This document shows positions 27,257-38,348 of a stretch of 64,000 nucleotides of DNA, one piece after another. The notes beneath the pieces are model-generated. The model ran no database searches. It was not told where the DNA came from and saw only the letters and a list, made by a program, of their open reading frames with translations. Numbering within the stretch: position 1 is the first letter of the stretch; the number at the start of each line of letters is the position of its first letter. A program made the translations under genes and the position numbers. The stretch comes from Cognatundibacterium curvum (GTDB lineage: Bacteria; Pseudomonadota; Gammaproteobacteria; Burkholderiales; Burkholderiaceae_D), in assembly GCF_014284235.1 (NCBI RefSeq), contig NZ_JACOGD010000002.1:124001-188000 (forward strand), written 5' to 3'.

Positions 27257-30200
27257 ATGCACTACTCATTTACTGAGAAGAAGCGTATTCGTAAATCTTT
27301 TGCGAAGCGCGCCAACGTCCACAATGTTCCGTTCTTGCTGGCGACTCAAATCGAGTCGTATAAAAGTTTCCTGCAAGAAGACAGAACGCCGGTAAACCGT
27401 AAAAATGAGGGCTTGCAGTCAGCCTTCACTTCGATTTTTCCTATCGTTTCACACAACGGGTTCGCTCGTCTCGAATTCTTGTCCTATGTTTTAGGTGATC
27501 CGGCATTTGACGTCAAGGAATGTCAACTGCGTGGTCTGACCTTTGCATCGCCACTGCGTGCGAAAGTGCGTCTGGTCATTCTGGACAAAGAATCCCCGAC
27601 TAAGCCAGTCGTCAAGGAAATGAAGGAACAGGAAGTCTACATGGGCGAATTGCCTTTGATGACGACCACAGGTTCTTTTGTGATTAACGGTACTGAGCGT
27701 GTGATCGTGTCTCAGTTGCACCGTTCCCCGGGCGTGTTCTTTGAACATGACCGCGGTAAAACGCACTCCTCCGGTAAGCTGCTGTTCTCAGCACGTATTA
27801 TTCCTTACCGTGGTTCCTGGCTGGATTTCGAATTCGATCCAAAAGATATTCTGTTCTTCCGTATTGACCGTCGTCGTAAGATGCCTGTCACTATCCTGTT
27901 GCGTGCTATCGGCATGAACAATGAACAGATTCTGGCGAACTTCTTCGTATTCGACAATTTCAATCTGCACAGCGATGGCGCAGAGATGGAATTCGTTGCT
28001 GAGCGTCTGCGTGGCGAAGTCGCACGTTTCGATATTACCGACAAATCCGGTAAAGTCATCGTTGCCAAAGACAAGCGTATTAACGCGAAACACGTACGTG
28101 AAATCGAAGCCGGTGGTGTTAAACACATCTCCGTACCTGAAGACTACCTGTTAGGCCGTGTACTGGCCAAGAACATCATTGATGCGGATACCGGTGAAGT
28201 CATCGCTAACGCCAACGATGAGCTGACAGAAGAGTTGTTGGGCCGTCTGCGCGATGCACGCGTGACCGATATCCAGACGCTGTACACCAATGATCTGGAT
28301 CAGGGTGCTTACATTTCCCAGACTCTGCGTACTGACGATACAGCTGACCAGATGGCAGCCCGTGTTGCGATCTACCGCATGATGCGTCCTGGCGAACCGC
28401 CAACAGAAGAGTCCGTAGAAGCGCTGTTCAATGGCCTGTTCTACAGCGAAGAACGTTACGATTTGTCCGCTGTAGGCCGTATGAAGTTCAACCGCCGTAT
28501 CGGCCGTGATGAACTGACTGGCGCCATGACTTTGTCTAACGAAGACGTTCTGGCTGTGATCAAGATCCTGGTTGAGCTGCGCAATGGCCGTGGCGAAGTG
28601 GATGATATAGATCACTTGGGTAACCGCCGTGTACGTTGCGTTGGTGAGCTGGCTGAGAACCAGTTCCGCGCCGGTCTGGTACGTGTAGAGCGTGCTGTTA
28701 AAGAGCGTCTGGGTCAGGCTGAAGCTGATAACCTGATGCCGCACGATCTGATCAACTCCAAGCCGATCTCTGCTGCGATCCGCGAATTCTTCGGTTCGTC
28801 CCAGTTGTCCCAGTTTATGGATCAGACTAACCCGCTGTCCGAAATCACGCATAAGCGTCGTATTTCCGCATTGGGACCTGGTGGTCTGACCCGTGAACGT
28901 GCCGGCTTTGAAGTCCGCGACGTGCATCCGACCCACTATGGCCGTGTATGCCCGATTGAGACTCCTGAAGGTCCGAACATTGGTCTGATCAACTCGCTGG
29001 CTCTGTATGCGCGTCTGAACGAATACGGCTTCCTGGAAACACCATACCGTAAAGTTATCGACAGCAAGATCACTAACCAGATCGATTATCTGTCTGCAAT
29101 CGAAGAAGGTCGTTACATCATTGCTCAGGCGAATGCGACGATAGACGGCGCTGGTACATTGACCGATGAACTGGTTTCCTCCCGTCAGGCTGGTGAAACA
29201 ATTCTGGTCTCTCCTGAACGCGTTCAGTACATGGACGTGGCGACAGGCCAGGTGGTTTCCGTTGCGGCTTCGCTGATTCCTTTCCTCGAACACGATGATG
29301 CGAACCGTGCGTTGATGGGTGCCAACATGCAACGTCAGGCAGTTCCATGTCTGCGTCCTGAAAAAGCTTTCGTCGGTACCGGTATCGAACGTACTGTAGC
29401 AGTTGACTCCGGTACGACCGTGCAGGCACTGCGTGGCGGTAAAGTCGATTACATCGATGCGGGCCGTATCGTTATTCGTGTGAACGATGACGAAGCGCAG
29501 GCTGGCGAAGTCGGTGTCGACATTTACAACCTGATTAAATACACACGTTCCAACCAGAACACCAATATCAACCAGCGTCCTATCGTGAAGGTCGGCGACG
29601 TGGTTGCGCGCGGTGACGTACTGGCTGACGGTGCTTCGACCGATCTGGGCGAACTGGCACTGGGTCAGAACATGCTGGTCGCGTTTATGCCTTGGAACGG
29701 CTATAACTTCGAAGATTCGATCCTGATCTCCGAAAAAGTCGTTGCTGACGACCGCTACACCTCGATTCACATCGAAGAGTTGTCCGTTGTGGCACGTGAC
29801 ACCAAGCTGGGTGCAGAAGAAATTACCCGCGATATCTCCAACCTGGCTGAAAATCAGCTGGCGCGTCTGGATGAATCCGGTATCGTCTACATCGGTGCTG
29901 AAGTGACTGCTGGCGACACACTGGTCGGTAAAGTGACACCAAAAGGTGAAACTCAGCTGACACCGGAAGAAAAACTGCTGCGTGCGATTTTCGGTGAAAA
30001 AGCGTCCGACGTAAAAGACACTTCCCTGCGCGTGCCTTCCGGCATGGTAGGTACGGTCATCGACGTACAGGTTTTCACCCGCGAAGGTATCCAACGCGAC
30101 AAACGTGCACAACAGATTATCGATGATGAACTGAAACGCTACCGCCTCGATCTGAACGATCAGCTGCGTATCGTGGAAGGCGATGCATTCGAACGTCTGG

Positions 30201-31363
30201 AACGTATGCTCGAAGGTAAGATCGCTGACGGCGGCCCGAACAAACTGGCCAAAGGCACCAAGATCACTAAAGAATACCTGGCAAGCATAGACAAATATCA
30301 CTGGTTCGATATTCGTCTGGCTGCTGATGATGCTGCCAATGCTCTGGTTGCGATGAAAGATTCCATCGCTGAAAAACGTCATCAGTTCGATCTGGCATTT
30401 GAAGAAAAACGTACCAAACTGACCCAGGGCGATGAATTGCCACCTGGCGTACAGAAGATGGTTAAAGTGTATCTGGCCGTTAAACGTCGCCTGCAGCCTG
30501 GTGACAAGATGGCGGGTCGTCACGGTAATAAGGGTGTGGTTTCCCGTATCGTGCCTATCGAAGATATGCCTTACATGGCTGACGGTACACCGGCTGACAT
30601 CGTACTGAACCCATTGGGTGTTCCATCCCGTATGAACGTGGGTCAGGTTTTAGAAGTGCATCTGGGCTGGGCAGCAAAAGGTCTGGGCTTGCGTATCGGC
30701 GAAATGCTGAAAGCAAAAGCTAAGGTAGAAGAACTGCGTGAATTCCTGAAGAAGATTTATAACGAATCAGGTAAACAGGAAGACATCGACAGCCTGTCCG
30801 AAGTTGAGATTCTGGAATTGACGAACAACCTGAAACATGGTGTTCCGTTTGCAACGCCGGTGTTTGACGGTGCCCACGAATCTGAAATCCGTCGTATGCT
30901 GGATCTGGCTTTCCCTGACCACATCGCTGAACAACTGGGTATGACACCGTCTAAAAACCAGGTCACCCTGTTCGATGGACGTACCGGTGAAGCGTTTGAA
31001 CGTAAAGTCACACTGGGTTATATGCATGTTCTCAAGCTGCATCATCTGGTTGATGATAAAATGCATGCCCGCTCGACTGGACCATACTCTCTGGTGACGC
31101 AACAACCGCTGGGTGGTAAAGCTCAGTTCGGTGGTCAGCGTTTCGGTGAGATGGAGGTTTGGGCACTGGAAGCGTACGGCGCGTCTTACGTCTTGCAAGA
31201 GATGTTGACCGTGAAGTCCGATGACGTGAATGGCCGTACCAAAGTGTACGAAAATCTCGTTAAGGGCGATCACGTGATCGACGCCGGTATGCCAGAGTCG
31301 TTCAACGTTCTGGTCAAAGAGATCCGTTCTCTGGGTATCGATATCGACCTGGAGCGCGACTGA
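27257..31363 (+). CDS. rpoB: DNA-directed RNA polymerase subunit beta
   Basis: Catalytic-core subunit of 1368 residues, the usual betaproteobacterial length. Conserved segments include the rifampicin region [20 protein letters not shown] then [10 protein letters not shown], all with wild-type residues at the common resistance positions, and [14 protein letters not shown] near the active centre. The frame is open for 25 codons further upstream, but ATG 27257, followed by [14 protein letters not shown] and preceded by CGGAG, is the family start. It shares the transcript with rplJL and is separated from rpoC by an unusually long 282-base gap. Confidence 0.99.
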   Translation: MHYSFTEKKRIRKSFAKRANVHNVPFLLATQIESYKSFLQEDRTPVNRKNEGLQSAFTSIFPIVSHNGFARLEFLSYVLGDPAFDVKECQLRGLTFASPLRAKVRLVILDKESPTKPVVKEMKEQEVYMGELPLMTTTGSFVINGTERVIVSQLHRSPGVFFEHDRGKTHSSGKLLFSARIIPYRGSWLDFEFDPKDILFFRIDRRRKMPVTILLRAIGMNNEQILANFFVFDNFNLHSDGAEMEFVAERLRGEVARFDITDKSGKVIVAKDKRINAKHVREIEAGGVKHISVPEDYLLGRVLAKNIIDADTGEVIANANDELTEELLGRLRDARVTDIQTLYTNDLDQGAYISQTLRTDDTADQMAARVAIYRMMRPGEPPTEESVEALFNGLFYSEERYDLSAVGRMKFNRRIGRDELTGAMTLSNEDVLAVIKILVELRNGRGEVDDIDHLGNRRVRCVGELAENQFRAGLVRVERAVKERLGQAEADNLMPHDLINSKPISAAIREFFGSSQLSQFMDQTNPLSEITHKRRISALGPGGLTRERAGFEVRDVHPTHYGRVCPIETPEGPNIGLINSLALYARLNEYGFLETPYRKVIDSKITNQIDYLSAIEEGRYIIAQANATIDGAGTLTDELVSSRQAGETILVSPERVQYMDVATGQVVSVAASLIPFLEHDDANRALMGANMQRQAVPCLRPEKAFVGTGIERTVAVDSGTTVQALRGGKVDYIDAGRIVIRVNDDEAQAGEVGVDIYNLIKYTRSNQNTNINQRPIVKVGDVVARGDVLADGASTDLGELALGQNMLVAFMPWNGYNFEDSILISEKVVADDRYTSIHIEELSVVARDTKLGAEEITRDISNLAENQLARLDESGIVYIGAEVTAGDTLVGKVTPKGETQLTPEEKLLRAIFGEKASDVKDTSLRVPSGMVGTVIDVQVFTREGIQRDKRAQQIIDDELKRYRLDLNDQLRIVEGDAFERLERMLEGKIADGGPNKLAKGTKITKEYLASIDKYHWFDIRLAADDAANALVAMKDSIAEKRHQFDLAFEEKRTKLTQGDELPPGVQKMVKVYLAVKRRLQPGDKMAGRHGNKGVVSRIVPIEDMPYMADGTPADIVLNPLGVPSRMNVGQVLEVHLGWAAKGLGLRIGEMLKAKAKVEELREFLKKIYNESGKQEDIDSLSEVEILELTNNLKHGVPFATPVFDGAHESEIRRMLDLAFPDHIAEQLGMTPSKNQVTLFDGRTGEAFERKVTLGYMHVLKLHHLVDDKMHARSTGPYSLVTQQPLGGKAQFGGQRFGEMEVWALEAYGASYVLQEMLTVKSDDVNGRTKVYENLVKGDHVIDAGMPESFNVLVKEIRSLGIDIDLERD

Positions 31364-31368
31364 TCGCT

Positions 31369-31463
31369 ATCACCGGCAGGAAGGCCTTCTTGCTGGTGAT
31401 GCTCACAGAGCAAAGTTTTTGTAGTCTTAGTAGTAAAACCACCGCCCGAACGTGTTTCGGGCG
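31369..31463 (+). other. Two hairpins in the rpoB-rpoC spacer
   Basis: A long stem (ATCACCGGCAGG... with CCTTCTTGCTGGTGAT, 31369-31400; two G-T wobbles) starts five bases after the rpoB stop. A perfect 8-base stem CGCCCGAA/TTCGGGCG lies at 31443-31463. No T-run follows either, so they are unlikely to be full terminators; mRNA processing or stability elements are possible. Confidence 0.55.
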
Positions 31464-31645
31464 TTGGTCATTCAGCTAGCCCGCAGTTTGGAAGTGGATT
31501 TTCGTTCCCGGTATCTGATGGAACCAGTTTTTCAAGGTAAATTCTGGCTCTCCCGTCGATGCGAACAGGGTCAGCGACGAAACAACTTCTCTTGCAGCAC
31601 TATTCAGCCACCAAGCGTTTGCCGCGCTTAACTGGAGTGATATAC

Positions 31646-34600
31646 ATGAAAGCCCTGCTCGATTTATTCAAGCAAGTCCAACCAAACGAACAATTCGACG
31701 CGATCAAGATTGGTCTGGCGTCACCGGATAAAATCCGTTCCTGGTCTTATGGCGAAGTTAAAAAGCCAGAAACCATTAACTACCGTACCTTCAAGCCAGA
31801 ACGTGATGGTCTGTTCTGCGCCAAAATTTTCGGACCGATCAAGGATTACGAATGCCTGTGCGGTAAGTACAAGCGTTTGAAACACCGTGGTGTTATCTGC
31901 GAAAAGTGCGGCGTTGAAGTCACACTCGCTAAAGTACGTCGTGAGCGCATGGGCCATATCGAACTGGCTTCCCCGACTGCGCACATCTGGTTCCTGAAGT
32001 CCCTGCCATCCCGTCTGGGTATGGTACTGGACATGACTTTGCGTGATATCGAACGCGTACTGTACTTTGAAGCATATGTTGTGACCGATCCGGGCATGAC
32101 TCCGCTGAAAAAATGCCAGATCATGTCGGAAGACGATTATGCTGCCAAATACGAAGAATACGGTGATGAATTCACCGCGTTCATGGGTGCCGAAGGTATC
32201 CGCGAATTGCTGCGTTCTATCGACATCGACCGTGATGCAGAAACCCTGCGCACTGAACTCAAAGAATCCAAATCTGAAGCCAAGATCAAGAAGTACGCTA
32301 AGCGTCTGAAAGTTCTGGAAGCATTCCAACGTTCCGGCATCAAGCCAGAATGGATGATCATGGAAGTGCTGCCAGTGCTGCCGCCTGAGCTGCGTCCTCT
32401 GGTACCGCTGGATGGTGGTCGTTTTGCGACTTCCGATCTGAACGATCTGTACCGCCGTGTGATTAACCGTAATAACCGTTTGAAGCGCCTGATGGAATTG
32501 CGCGCTCCGGAAATCATCACACGCAATGAAAAACGTATGCTGCAGGAAGCGGTTGACTCCTTGCTGGATAACGGTCGTCGCGGTAAAGCCATGACAGGCG
32601 CGAACAAGCGTCCGCTCAAGTCCCTGGCTGAAATGATCAAAGGTAAAGGCGGTCGTTTCCGTCAGAACTTGCTGGGTAAACGTGTTGACTACTCCGGTCG
32701 TTCCGTTATCGTGGTGGGTCCACAGCTGAAACTGCATCAGTGCGGTTTGCCTAAGCTGATGGCACTGGAACTGTTCAAACCTTTCATCTTCAATAAACTG
32801 GAATTGATGGGTCTGGCAACAACCATCAAGGCAGCGAAGAAACTGGTTGAGATTCAGGAACCGGTAGTATGGGATATTCTGGAAGAAGTGATCCGCGAAC
32901 ATCCTATCATGCTGAACCGTGCGCCTACGCTGCACCGTCTGGGTATTCAGGCGTTTGAGCCGGTACTGATCGAAGGTAAAGCGATCCAGCTGCATCCACT
33001 GGTCTGCGCGGCATTCAATGCTGACTTTGACGGTGACCAGATGGCGGTTCACGTTCCTCTGTCTATTGAAGCACAGATGGAAGCCCGCACACTGATGCTG
33101 GCATCCAATAACATTCTGTTCCCATCCAATGGTGAACCATCCATCGTTCCTTCTCAGGATATCGTTTTGGGTCTGTATTACGCAACGCGTGAAAAGATCA
33201 ACGGTAAAGGCGAAGGCATGATGTTCCCTGACGTCTCCGAAGCGATCCGCGCCTGGGACAACAAGGAAGTGGAACTGACGACACGTATCACCGTCCGTAT
33301 CACGGAATATCCGAAAGATGTGGCAACTGGTGAATTCGTTAAGACTATCAAGCGTTATGAAACGACAGTTGGCCGTGCCATCCTGTCCGAAATTCTGCCC
33401 AAAGGTCTGCCATTCAGCGTACTGAACCGTCCGCTGAAGAAGAAAGAAATTTCCAAACTGATCGATACCTCCTTCCGTAAGTGCGGTCTGCGCGCAACGG
33501 TGGTATTTGCCGATCAGCTGATGCAATCCGGTTTCCGCCTGGCGACCCGTGCAGGTATCTCTATCTGTATCGACGACATGCTGGTACCACCGCAAAAAGT
33601 CACACTGGTTGCTCAGGCTGAGCACGAAGTAAAACAGATCGAACAGCAATATGCATCCGGTCTGGTCACTGCGGGCGAACGCTACAATAAAGTGGTGGAT
33701 ATCTGGGGCAAAACCGGTGATGAAGTCGGTAAGGCGATGATGGAACAACTCAAAGTTGAACCAGTCACCCGTCGCGATGGCACAGTCGGTACGCAAGAAT
33801 CCTTCAACGCGATTTACATGATGGCCGACTCCGGTGCGCGTGGTTCTGCTGCACAGATCCGTCAGCTGGCCGGTATGCGTGGTCTGATGGCGAAACCTGA
33901 CGGCTCCATTATTGAAACGCCGATTACTGCGAACTTCCGTGAAGGTCTGAACGTTTTGCAGTACTTCATTTCCACTCACGGTGCGCGTAAAGGTCTGGCC
34001 GATACTGCGTTGAAGACAGCGAACTCCGGTTACCTGACACGTCGTCTGGTCGACGTTACCCAGGATCTGGTGGTGGTTGAAGACGATTGCGGCACAACCA
34101 ATGGTTCTTCCATGAAGGCCCTGGTTGAAGGCGGTGAAGTGAACGTACCGTTGCGCGATCTGATCCTGGGTCGTGTTGCTGCCAACGATATCGTGAATCC
34201 TGAAACCCAGGAAACACTGTACGCTGCCGGTACACTGCTGGACGAAATTTCTGTTGAACGCATTGAAGCGCTGGGCATCGATGAAGTCAAAGTCCGCACT
34301 CCGCTGACTTGCGACACCCGTTACGGTCTGTGCGCAATGTGCTACGGTCGTGATCTGGGTCGCGGTAATCTGGTTAACTCTGGTGAAGCAGTTGGTGTTA
34401 TCGCTGCGCAGTCCATCGGTGAACCGGGTACACAGTTGACGATGCGTACCTTCCACATTGGTGGTGCAGCGTCGCGTGCCGCAGTGGCATCTTCGGTAGA
34501 AGCCAAATCCAATGGTACGATCCGTTTCACAGCAACTATGCGTTATGTGACTAACGGCAAAGGCGATCAGATCGTGATTTCCCGTTCCGGTGAAGTCCTG

Positions 34601-35875
34601 ATCACCGACGACCATGGCCGTGAACGCGAACGTCATAAAGTACCTTACGGTGCGACCCTGATCGTGAAAGACGGTCTGGTGATCAAAGCCGGTACTGCAC
34701 TGGCAACATGGGATCCGCTGACCCGTCCTATCATTACCGAATACACCGGTACGGTGAAATTCGAAAACGTCGAAGAAGGCGTAACTGTTGCAAAACAGGT
34801 TGATGAAGTGACTGGCTTGTCCACGCTGGTGGCGATCGATCCTAAGCGTCGTGGCGCAGCAGGTAAATCGGTACGTCCACAGGTTAAGCTGCTCAATGAA
34901 AATGGCGACGAAGTCAAAATCGCCGGTACTGAGCATGCAGTGACGATCGGCTTCCAGGTTGGCGCGCTGATTACCGTGAAAGATGGTCAGCAAGTTACCG
35001 TTGGTGAAGTTCTGGCGCGTATTCCTACTGAATCCCAGAAAACCCGTGATATTACCGGTGGTCTGCCACGTGTTGCTGAGCTGTTTGAAGCACGTTCACC
35101 AAAAGATGCAGGTATGCTGGCGGAAGTCACAGGTACTGTTGCGTTTGGTAAGGAAACCAAAGGTAAGCAACGTCTGGAAATCACCGACATGGATGGTCAG
35201 AAACATGAGTTCCTGATCACCAAGGACAAACAGGTTCTGGTGCATGACGGCCAGGTCGTCAACAAAGGTGAGATGATTGTGGACGGCCCTGCTGATCCGC
35301 AAGACATCCTGCGTTTGCTGGGTATCGAAGCGCTGGCACGCTACATCGTTGATGAAGTTCAGGACGTGTACCGTTTGCAGGGCGTTAAGATCAATGACAA
35401 GCACATTGAAGTAATCGTGCGTCAGATGCTGCGTCGTGTTGTTGTGGTCAATCCAGGCGACACCAACTACATCGTGGGTGAACAGGTAGAACGTTCCGAG
35501 CTGCTCGATGAAAATGATCGCGTCACTAAGGAAAACGGCATTCCTGCAACATATGAAAATATCTTGCTGGGAATTACCAAAGCTTCCTTGTCGACCGACT
35601 CCTTCATCTCTGCGGCGTCCTTCCAGGAAACCACACGTGTTCTGACAGAAGCGGCGATCATGGGCAAGAAAGATGGTCTGCGCGGTCTGAAAGAAAACGT
35701 CATCGTGGGTCGTCTGATCCCTGCGGGTACCGGTCTGGCATTCCACCGTGCACGCAAGCTGAAAGAGACTTGGGAAGCCGACGAACGTCAGGCTATGCTG
35801 GAAGCAGAAAAAGCAGTATTTGCACCAGCACCTGAAGTCGCAGCAAGTGATGTGACAGAAGGCGGCGAAGCTTAA
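31646..35875 (+). CDS. rpoC: DNA-directed RNA polymerase subunit beta'
   Basis: The 1409-residue beta' subunit. Visible landmarks are the N-terminal zinc site CLCGKYKR ... CEKCGVEV, the active-site [12 protein letters not shown] with three Mg2+-binding Asp, the second Cys cluster [16 protein letters not shown] and the trigger-loop region [19 protein letters not shown] 31646 has GGAG 10 bases upstream and [12 protein letters not shown] is the family start; 29 further in-frame codons upstream are non-coding. A strong terminator follows the stop. Confidence 0.99.
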   Translation: MKALLDLFKQVQPNEQFDAIKIGLASPDKIRSWSYGEVKKPETINYRTFKPERDGLFCAKIFGPIKDYECLCGKYKRLKHRGVICEKCGVEVTLAKVRRERMGHIELASPTAHIWFLKSLPSRLGMVLDMTLRDIERVLYFEAYVVTDPGMTPLKKCQIMSEDDYAAKYEEYGDEFTAFMGAEGIRELLRSIDIDRDAETLRTELKESKSEAKIKKYAKRLKVLEAFQRSGIKPEWMIMEVLPVLPPELRPLVPLDGGRFATSDLNDLYRRVINRNNRLKRLMELRAPEIITRNEKRMLQEAVDSLLDNGRRGKAMTGANKRPLKSLAEMIKGKGGRFRQNLLGKRVDYSGRSVIVVGPQLKLHQCGLPKLMALELFKPFIFNKLELMGLATTIKAAKKLVEIQEPVVWDILEEVIREHPIMLNRAPTLHRLGIQAFEPVLIEGKAIQLHPLVCAAFNADFDGDQMAVHVPLSIEAQMEARTLMLASNNILFPSNGEPSIVPSQDIVLGLYYATREKINGKGEGMMFPDVSEAIRAWDNKEVELTTRITVRITEYPKDVATGEFVKTIKRYETTVGRAILSEILPKGLPFSVLNRPLKKKEISKLIDTSFRKCGLRATVVFADQLMQSGFRLATRAGISICIDDMLVPPQKVTLVAQAEHEVKQIEQQYASGLVTAGERYNKVVDIWGKTGDEVGKAMMEQLKVEPVTRRDGTVGTQESFNAIYMMADSGARGSAAQIRQLAGMRGLMAKPDGSIIETPITANFREGLNVLQYFISTHGARKGLADTALKTANSGYLTRRLVDVTQDLVVVEDDCGTTNGSSMKALVEGGEVNVPLRDLILGRVAANDIVNPETQETLYAAGTLLDEISVERIEALGIDEVKVRTPLTCDTRYGLCAMCYGRDLGRGNLVNSGEAVGVIAAQSIGEPGTQLTMRTFHIGGAASRAAVASSVEAKSNGTIRFTATMRYVTNGKGDQIVISRSGEVLITDDHGRERERHKVPYGATLIVKDGLVIKAGTALATWDPLTRPIITEYTGTVKFENVEEGVTVAKQVDEVTGLSTLVAIDPKRRGAAGKSVRPQVKLLNENGDEVKIAGTEHAVTIGFQVGALITVKDGQQVTVGEVLARIPTESQKTRDITGGLPRVAELFEARSPKDAGMLAEVTGTVAFGKETKGKQRLEITDMDGQKHEFLITKDKQVLVHDGQVVNKGEMIVDGPADPQDILRLLGIEALARYIVDEVQDVYRLQGVKINDKHIEVIVRQMLRRVVVVNPGDTNYIVGEQVERSELLDENDRVTKENGIPATYENILLGITKASLSTDSFISAASFQETTRVLTEAAIMGKKDGLRGLKENVIVGRLIPAGTGLAFHRARKLKETWEADERQAMLEAEKAVFAPAPEVAASDVTEGGEA

Positions 35876-35897
35876 GCTGAGCTGAAGTAAAATAGAA

Positions 35898-35932
35898 ACG
35901 GCACCGTAGTCAGACTACGGTGCCGTTTTTTA
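35898..35932 (+). terminator. Rho-independent terminator of the rpl-rpo operon
   Basis: A perfect 13-base stem (ACGGCACCGTAGT with ACTACGGTGCCGT, CAG loop) followed by TTTTTTA, 22 bases after the rpoC stop. Confidence 0.96.
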
Positions 35933-35979
35933 TTGGCGCAGGCAGCGCATGCCTGGCTTATACCCGGAATATCAAACTC

Positions 35980-36783
35980 ATGACTGATGATCTTGCCCTA
36001 TACGATGCTGCCAGCATACTGGCACAGCGTGATCCCTTCGGCATGCTGGCCGATGTGGAAGTGCTGGCTGAAACCGGATCTACCAATGCGGATCTGATGG
36101 CACGTCTGGGCCTGTTACAGCGCCCGGTGTTGCTGGTGGCAGAGCGCCAGACCGCAGGCCGTGGCCGTGCTGGCCGCAGCTGGCATTCTGTGCCTGGTGG
36201 CGTACTGACTTTTTCACTGGCCTGGCATTTTCCAGTCGCTGCCCACACCCTTTCGGGCTTACCGCTGGCAATCGGGGTTGCGGTGGTGGAGCTGCTGCAG
36301 GCGCTGGACTTGCCGGTGCAATTGAAATGGCCGAATGACATTTTGCGCGATGGTAAAAAACTCGCTGGCATACTGGTTGAGAGCGCAGCCGATAAGCAGG
36401 GTGGCAGCTGGGTCGTGGCCGGAATAGGTTTGAATTTGCAAATTCCAGCTGAATTGGAAGCTCAGATAGGGCGCGAAGTCGCAGACGCCCCTTGGCTGGC
36501 CAGGATGGATAAGAACCTGCTGCTGGCACGTTTGCTGAATGCACTCGCGCGCTGTCTGGATCAGTTTGGCCGCGATGGCTTCGCCGCTTTCGCAGAGCGC
36601 TGGAATGCACTGCATGCGTATGCGAATCAGCCGGTACAGATCATGGAGGCAGAACAGATACTGCAGCAAGGTATTGCGCTGGGGGTGGATAACCAGGGTT
36701 GCCTGTTATTGCAAACCCTGGCCGGCGTCAGGACTATCGTTGCGGGTGATGTCTCTTTACGACAGGCTGGCAGTTACGCTTAA
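35980..36783 (+). CDS. birA: Biotin--[acetyl-CoA-carboxylase] ligase
   Basis: Attaches biotin to the biotin carboxyl carrier protein. The 267-residue protein has the catalytic core GSTNADLMA, the biotinyl-AMP loop GRGRAGRSWHS, LKWPNDIL and KKLAGILVES, and a C-terminal SH3-like domain. The N-terminal repressor HTH of the E. coli enzyme is absent, so it should not regulate transcription. ATG 35980 is chosen; the frame upstream runs into the rpoC terminator. It is followed after 12 bases by coaX. Confidence 0.94.
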   Translation: MTDDLALYDAASILAQRDPFGMLADVEVLAETGSTNADLMARLGLLQRPVLLVAERQTAGRGRAGRSWHSVPGGVLTFSLAWHFPVAAHTLSGLPLAIGVAVVELLQALDLPVQLKWPNDILRDGKKLAGILVESAADKQGGSWVVAGIGLNLQIPAELEAQIGREVADAPWLARMDKNLLLARLLNALARCLDQFGRDGFAAFAERWNALHAYANQPVQIMEAEQILQQGIALGVDNQGCLLLQTLAGVRTIVAGDVSLRQAGSYA

Positions 36784-36795
36784 AGAAGGATGAAT

Positions 36796-37599
36796 ATGTT
36801 GTTATTGATCGATGCGGGCAATACCCGCGTCAAATGGGCCATGCACCCGCGTCAGCCAGCCCTTGCAGAGCAGACAGCACCACAATGGCTGCAACTGGCT
36901 TCCGTTGCGCACGCAGATATCGCACAACTCAGCGCTGACTGGCAAAGTACAGCTTTGCACAAGCAGGTTAGCGCTATCTGGATTTCAAATGTCGCAGGTG
37001 CCGCCATGCGTGAACATCTGCTGAGTCAGTTACAGCCCTTATTTGCCAATGTGCCTGTGCACTGGTTTCAGTCGCAAGCCCGTTGTGCCGGTGTGATCAA
37101 TCAATACCGGCAGCCTACCCAATTAGGTTGTGATCGTTTTGCCTCTGCCATCGGTGCGCATTTTTTGTATCCCGACAGCGATAAGCTGGTCGCTACCTGT
37201 GGCACGGCGACCACGGTAGATGCCGTGACAAAAGCAGGTGAATTTGCCGGTGGCATGATCTTGCCAGGTTTGAAGCTGATGGCAGAATCGCTGGCCAGAA
37301 ATACCGCGCAATTACCCCAGGTGGCAGAAAGCATAGGTGTGAGTCAGCCCTTTGCTGACAACACAGATCAGGCCATCGTCAGTGGCTGCATACATGCACA
37401 GGCTGGGGCGATACGTATGGCGTATCAGGCCTTGCAGGCCCGTGGCAAGGATTCAGCTGCTGTAAAGTCTGCACCCGTTTGCCTGATTTCCGGTGGCGCC
37501 GCCCCTTATCTGACGCCCCATCTGGGATTTTCTGCTCTGCATGTACCGAATCTGGTCTTGACGGGGCTGCTTGTCGTGGCACAATCAAGCCCAATTTGA
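36796..37599 (+). CDS. coaX: Type III pantothenate kinase
   Basis: Phosphorylates pantothenate in the first step of coenzyme A synthesis. The 267-residue protein has the ASKHA-fold start LLLIDAGNTRVKWA (phosphate loop), QLGCDRFASAIGA, TCGTATTVD and FAGGMILPGL. AAGAAGG sits 6 bases before ATG 36796, favouring it over ATG 36790. birA-coaX-SPOR is a common betaproteobacterial cluster. Confidence 0.95.
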   Translation: MLLLIDAGNTRVKWAMHPRQPALAEQTAPQWLQLASVAHADIAQLSADWQSTALHKQVSAIWISNVAGAAMREHLLSQLQPLFANVPVHWFQSQARCAGVINQYRQPTQLGCDRFASAIGAHFLYPDSDKLVATCGTATTVDAVTKAGEFAGGMILPGLKLMAESLARNTAQLPQVAESIGVSQPFADNTDQAIVSGCIHAQAGAIRMAYQALQARGKDSAAVKSAPVCLISGGAAPYLTPHLGFSALHVPNLVLTGLLVVAQSSPI

Positions 37600-37614
37600 A
37601 AAAGAGATTTGACC

Positions 37615-38292
37615 ATGTTGCGATTTGTATTCTGGACCCTGTTCATCAGTAATCTGGCACTGGCTGGCTATCAGTTCGGACTGGCCGGAAAATGGCCCTT
37701 GGAAGCGCGTGAACCTGAACGTCTGAAGCAGCAGGTGCGCACCGATCAGCTGGTGCAGATTTCAGCCAGTGCGGCGCAGACCAGCAGCGAGCCCGCTGCC
37801 GCCGAACCTGAAAAGAAAACTGAAGTCATTGCTTGTCTGGAGCTCGGTAATTTCCTGCAAAGCGATGCGGCCAAAATTGAAGATAAACTGAAAACCATGG
37901 CATTGGGCGACCGTCAGTCACGCATCAATATTTCAGAAACCGCTTCCCATATGGTGTTTATTCCGTCTCAGGGAAGTAAGGAAGGTGCGGATAAAAAAAT
38001 CAGCGAACTGAAACGCATAGGCGTCAGTGATTATTTCGTGATCCAGGATCAAAGCAATCTGCGCTGGGGTATTTCTTTAGGCATATTCAAGACGGAAGAC
38101 GCGGCTAAACAGCATCTGAGTAACCTGAATAACAAAGGCGTACGCACCGCCCGTATCATGCCACGCTCGCTGACCACCAATAAGTTTGCTTACCAGCTGC
38201 ACCAGGTAACTGGCGACGAAAAAAGCAAGCTGGATGCGTTGATTAAGGACTTGCCAGCGCATGAAGCGCGTAGCTGTCAGAAAACCTCCTAA
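37615..38292 (+). CDS. SPOR domain-containing protein
   Basis: A 225-residue protein with a single N-terminal membrane anchor (about residues 3-25), a Pro/Ala/Glu linker and a C-terminal SPOR-like domain (about 125-200; WGISLGIFKTEDAAKQHLSNL is the typical segment). SPOR domains bind septal peptidoglycan. It follows coaX by 15 bases, the usual order in this class. ATG 37615 is preferred to an upstream in-frame TTG. Confidence 0.82.
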   Translation: MLRFVFWTLFISNLALAGYQFGLAGKWPLEAREPERLKQQVRTDQLVQISASAAQTSSEPAAAEPEKKTEVIACLELGNFLQSDAAKIEDKLKTMALGDRQSRINISETASHMVFIPSQGSKEGADKKISELKRIGVSDYFVIQDQSNLRWGISLGIFKTEDAAKQHLSNLNNKGVRTARIMPRSLTTNKFAYQLHQVTGDEKSKLDALIKDLPAHEARSCQKTS

Positions 38293-38311
38293 ACAGGAAT
38301 CCGGCTTTACT

Positions 38312-38342
38312 CAGATCAGTGCTAGTGGGCACTGATCTGTTT
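38312..38342. terminator. Bidirectional terminator-like hairpin
   Basis: A perfect 11-base stem CAGATCAGTGC/GCACTGATCTG with a TAGTGG loop followed by TTT, placed between the convergent SPOR and M56 genes. The T-run is short. Confidence 0.7.
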
Positions 38343-38348
38343 GAATGC

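Noticed and set aside
28785-28960. Possible rifampicin resistance in rpoB
   Set aside because: The cluster reads [20 protein letters not shown] then RISALG, with wild-type residues at the common resistance positions. The Thr after DQ is a lineage difference.
28151-30523. A 790-codon open frame antisense to rpoB
   Set aside because: Rich in His, Cys and Phe with no family pattern. It arises from the codon bias of rpoB read on the other strand.
31721-34993. A 1090-codon open frame antisense to rpoC
   Set aside because: Same reason: the composition mirrors biased rpoC codons and there is no ribosome site or domain.
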